From Roseovarius mucosus (GTDB lineage Bacteria; Pseudomonadota; Alphaproteobacteria; Rhodobacterales; Rhodobacteraceae): a stretch of 64,000 nucleotides of DNA. Positions 63,233-64,000 of the stretch are shown one piece after another (within the stretch, counting starts at the first letter, position 1; each line of letters starts with the position of its first letter). Where the stretch lies: the NCBI RefSeq assembly GCF_002080415.1, contig NZ_CP020474.1, positions 3,113,501 to 3,177,500 of the forward strand. The letters are read 5' to 3'. The translations under genes were made by a program, and so were the position numbers. A model generated the notes under the pieces. It did not search any database, had not been told where the DNA came from, and was given only the letters and a program-made list of their open reading frames with translations.

Positions 63233-63370
63233 CCGCGCGATCGCCGACCCGCCCCCCGGGGCGGCGATTGGCTGAGGTTTTGGCACCCACGGACTTAGGG
63301 CAGGCTTTGCCGAGATAAACTGCCCCTCACACGCGTCGGATCGCCACCCCGCGGGTCGGCGACCGCGCGG
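63233..63370. repeat. 20-bp inverted repeat flanking about 98 bp
   Basis: CCGCGCGATCGCCGACCCGC (63233-63252) and its reverse complement with one mismatch (63351-63370) flank a segment that codes for nothing I can support. A third copy of the arm, TCGCGCGG at 63208-63215, could pair instead with the left arm. It may be a miniature element or an RNA switch. No target-site duplication is visible. Confidence 0.55.
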
Positions 63371-63390
63371 CTGAAGGAAAGCCGATGCGC

Positions 63391-63456
63391 CCGTGAAATT
63401 TCATTTGATTTTTTCACGGAATCGGCGCAGCGTGAAAATTGAGCGGAAATTTTCAC
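63391..63456. promoter_or_regulatory. Two tandem CGTGAAA inverted repeats, likely operator of the XRE regulator
   Basis: CCGTGAAA (63391-63398) pairs with TTTCACGG (63412-63419), and CGTGAAAATT (63431-63440) with AATTTTCACG (63447-63456). The first arm spacing is 13 nt and the second 6 nt. They are close upstream of the XRE-cupin gene, so autoregulation is likely. Confidence 0.7.
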
Positions 63457-63466
63457 GAGACCCTCC

Positions 63467-64000
63467 ATGCAGCAGACCGAGATCAACGCGATGCGCAGCC
63501 TTGGCGCGGACCTGCGCGCCCTGCGCAAGGCGCGCGGGCTGACGCTGGCGGCACTGGCCGAAATGCTGGGGCGGTCGGTTGGGTGGCTGTCTCAGGTCGA
63601 GCGCGATCTGTCGGAACCGTCGATCAGCGATCTGCGGCAGGTGGCTGAAGTGCTGGGCGTGCCGATGTCGTTGCTGTTCGGCCATGCGAGCGCGCCCGCC
63701 GAGGAACAGGGTTATGTGGTGCGCGCGGGCGCGCGGCGACCGATGGGATCGGGCGAGGAAGGGCTGATCGAGGAACTGCTCTCACCGGACTTGACGGATG
63801 ATTTCGAAGTGATCCATTCGACATTCCGCCCCCGGTCCAAGATGCAGCGCCCGGCGCAGCGCCCGACGCAGGAGGTGGGCTATATCCTGTCGGGGCGGCT
63901 GGACCTGAGTATTGGCGCGCGGAAATTCACCGTTGGCCCCGGCGACAGTTTCCGGTTTCGCGGTGAGCCCTATGGCTGGGCCAATCCCTATGACATCCCT
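63467..64000 (+). CDS. XRE-family regulator with cupin domain (3' end outside window)
   Basis: The first 178 codons are present and the gene runs off the right end. Residues 9-66 are an XRE helix-turn-helix (LGADLRALRKARGLTLAALA, then WLSQVERDLSEPSISDL), and from about 115 a cupin barrel begins (FRPRSKMQRPAQ, EVGYILSGRLDLSIG, FTVGPGDSFRF). Such proteins repress or activate small-metabolite genes (amino acid, polyamine or sulfur compounds) and sense a ligand in the cupin. Tandem CGTGAAA inverted repeats lie just upstream. Confidence 0.9.
   Translation, partial: MQQTEINAMRSLGADLRALRKARGLTLAALAEMLGRSVGWLSQVERDLSEPSISDLRQVAEVLGVPMSLLFGHASAPAEEQGYVVRAGARRPMGSGEEGLIEELLSPDLTDDFEVIHSTFRPRSKMQRPAQRPTQEVGYILSGRLDLSIGARKFTVGPGDSFRFRGEPYGWANPYDIP

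Noticed and set aside
1..64000. CRISPR arrays, tRNA or rRNA genes, transposases, phage genes or an origin of replication
   Set aside because: I looked for repeat-spacer patterns, tRNA-like arms, integrase or transposase motifs and clusters of DnaA-box-like sites in the gaps and found none I can support.

Overview
The window looks like the chromosome of an aerobic alphaproteobacterium of the Rhodobacteraceae (Roseobacter group). Supporting this are high GC, a complete petABC operon whose cytochrome b haem ligands fall at the Rhodobacter positions (H97, H111, H198, H212), the alphaproteobacterial order rsmB-heparinase-purH-lspA, DUF2125 and DUF3035 proteins, and the makeup of the cob operon. 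I saw no rRNA, tRNA, CRISPR array, insertion sequence or prophage.

Layout. 0-1.5 kb: end of an amidase gene, a PaiB-like flavin protein and a glutathione transferase-like protein. 1.7-4.5 kb: petABC (cytochrome bc1) closed by a strong terminator. 4.6-7 kb: a fatty-acid desaturase and an AlkB-type alkane hydroxylase, tail to tail. 7-9.3 kb: mutY on the minus strand, then a DciA-like protein and a DsbA-like protein on the plus strand. 9.4-13.3 kb: a class III aminotransferase behind a 16-bp palindrome, a small coiled-coil protein, and a uspA/Na+-alanine symporter pair. 13.5-16.9 kb: a tightly overlapping operon of a DUF442 protein and three homologues of sugar-acid/lipid A enzymes (DgoK-, WaaA- and LpxK-like), all of which have lost family catalytic motifs. 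16.9-25.4 kb: a long minus-strand run of rsmB, heparinase II/III, purH, lspA, a DUF3035 lipoprotein and two M16 peptidase-like genes. 25.4-37.6 kb: housekeeping and metabolic genes (sdhAF4-like, dapB, rbfA, truB, enoyl-CoA hydratase, SDR, DUF2125, pmbA, cysQ-like, a DMT exporter) and two tandem Rhamno_transf-type glycosyltransferases.

37.6-54.5 kb is the translation block: rpsL-rpsG-fusA-tuf, then S10/spc genes from rpsJ to rpmD. The block is cut after rplW by a methyltransferase, after rplP by a 2-oxoglutarate oxygenase, a cold-shock protein and a membrane protein, and it ends at rpmD instead of running on to rplO-secY. Each internal break carries a short palindrome followed by CTACG and a terminator-like hairpin, and transcription appears to restart at a -35/-10 pair with a 17-nt spacer. 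A related double palindrome lies between fusA and tuf.

54.6-63.2 kb: a GFA-family protein, a glutathionyl-hydroquinone reductase, and a corrin-ring operon (small membrane protein, long CbiX with Cys- and His-rich tail, cobH, cobL, cobI, cbiG-cobJ fusion, cobM). The last 0.8 kb has a symmetry-rich intergenic region (palindrome, iterated TTTGTAAGG, a 20-bp inverted repeat and two CGTGAAA operators) ahead of an XRE-cupin regulator that runs off the end.

The most interesting points are the operon of apparently catalytically dead lipid A/Kdo-type enzymes, the oxygenase placed directly after rplP (uL16, a known hydroxylation target in other bacteria), and the dense regulatory region at the right end. 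Everything comes from reading the sequence. No database search was run, and family motif comparisons are from memory.
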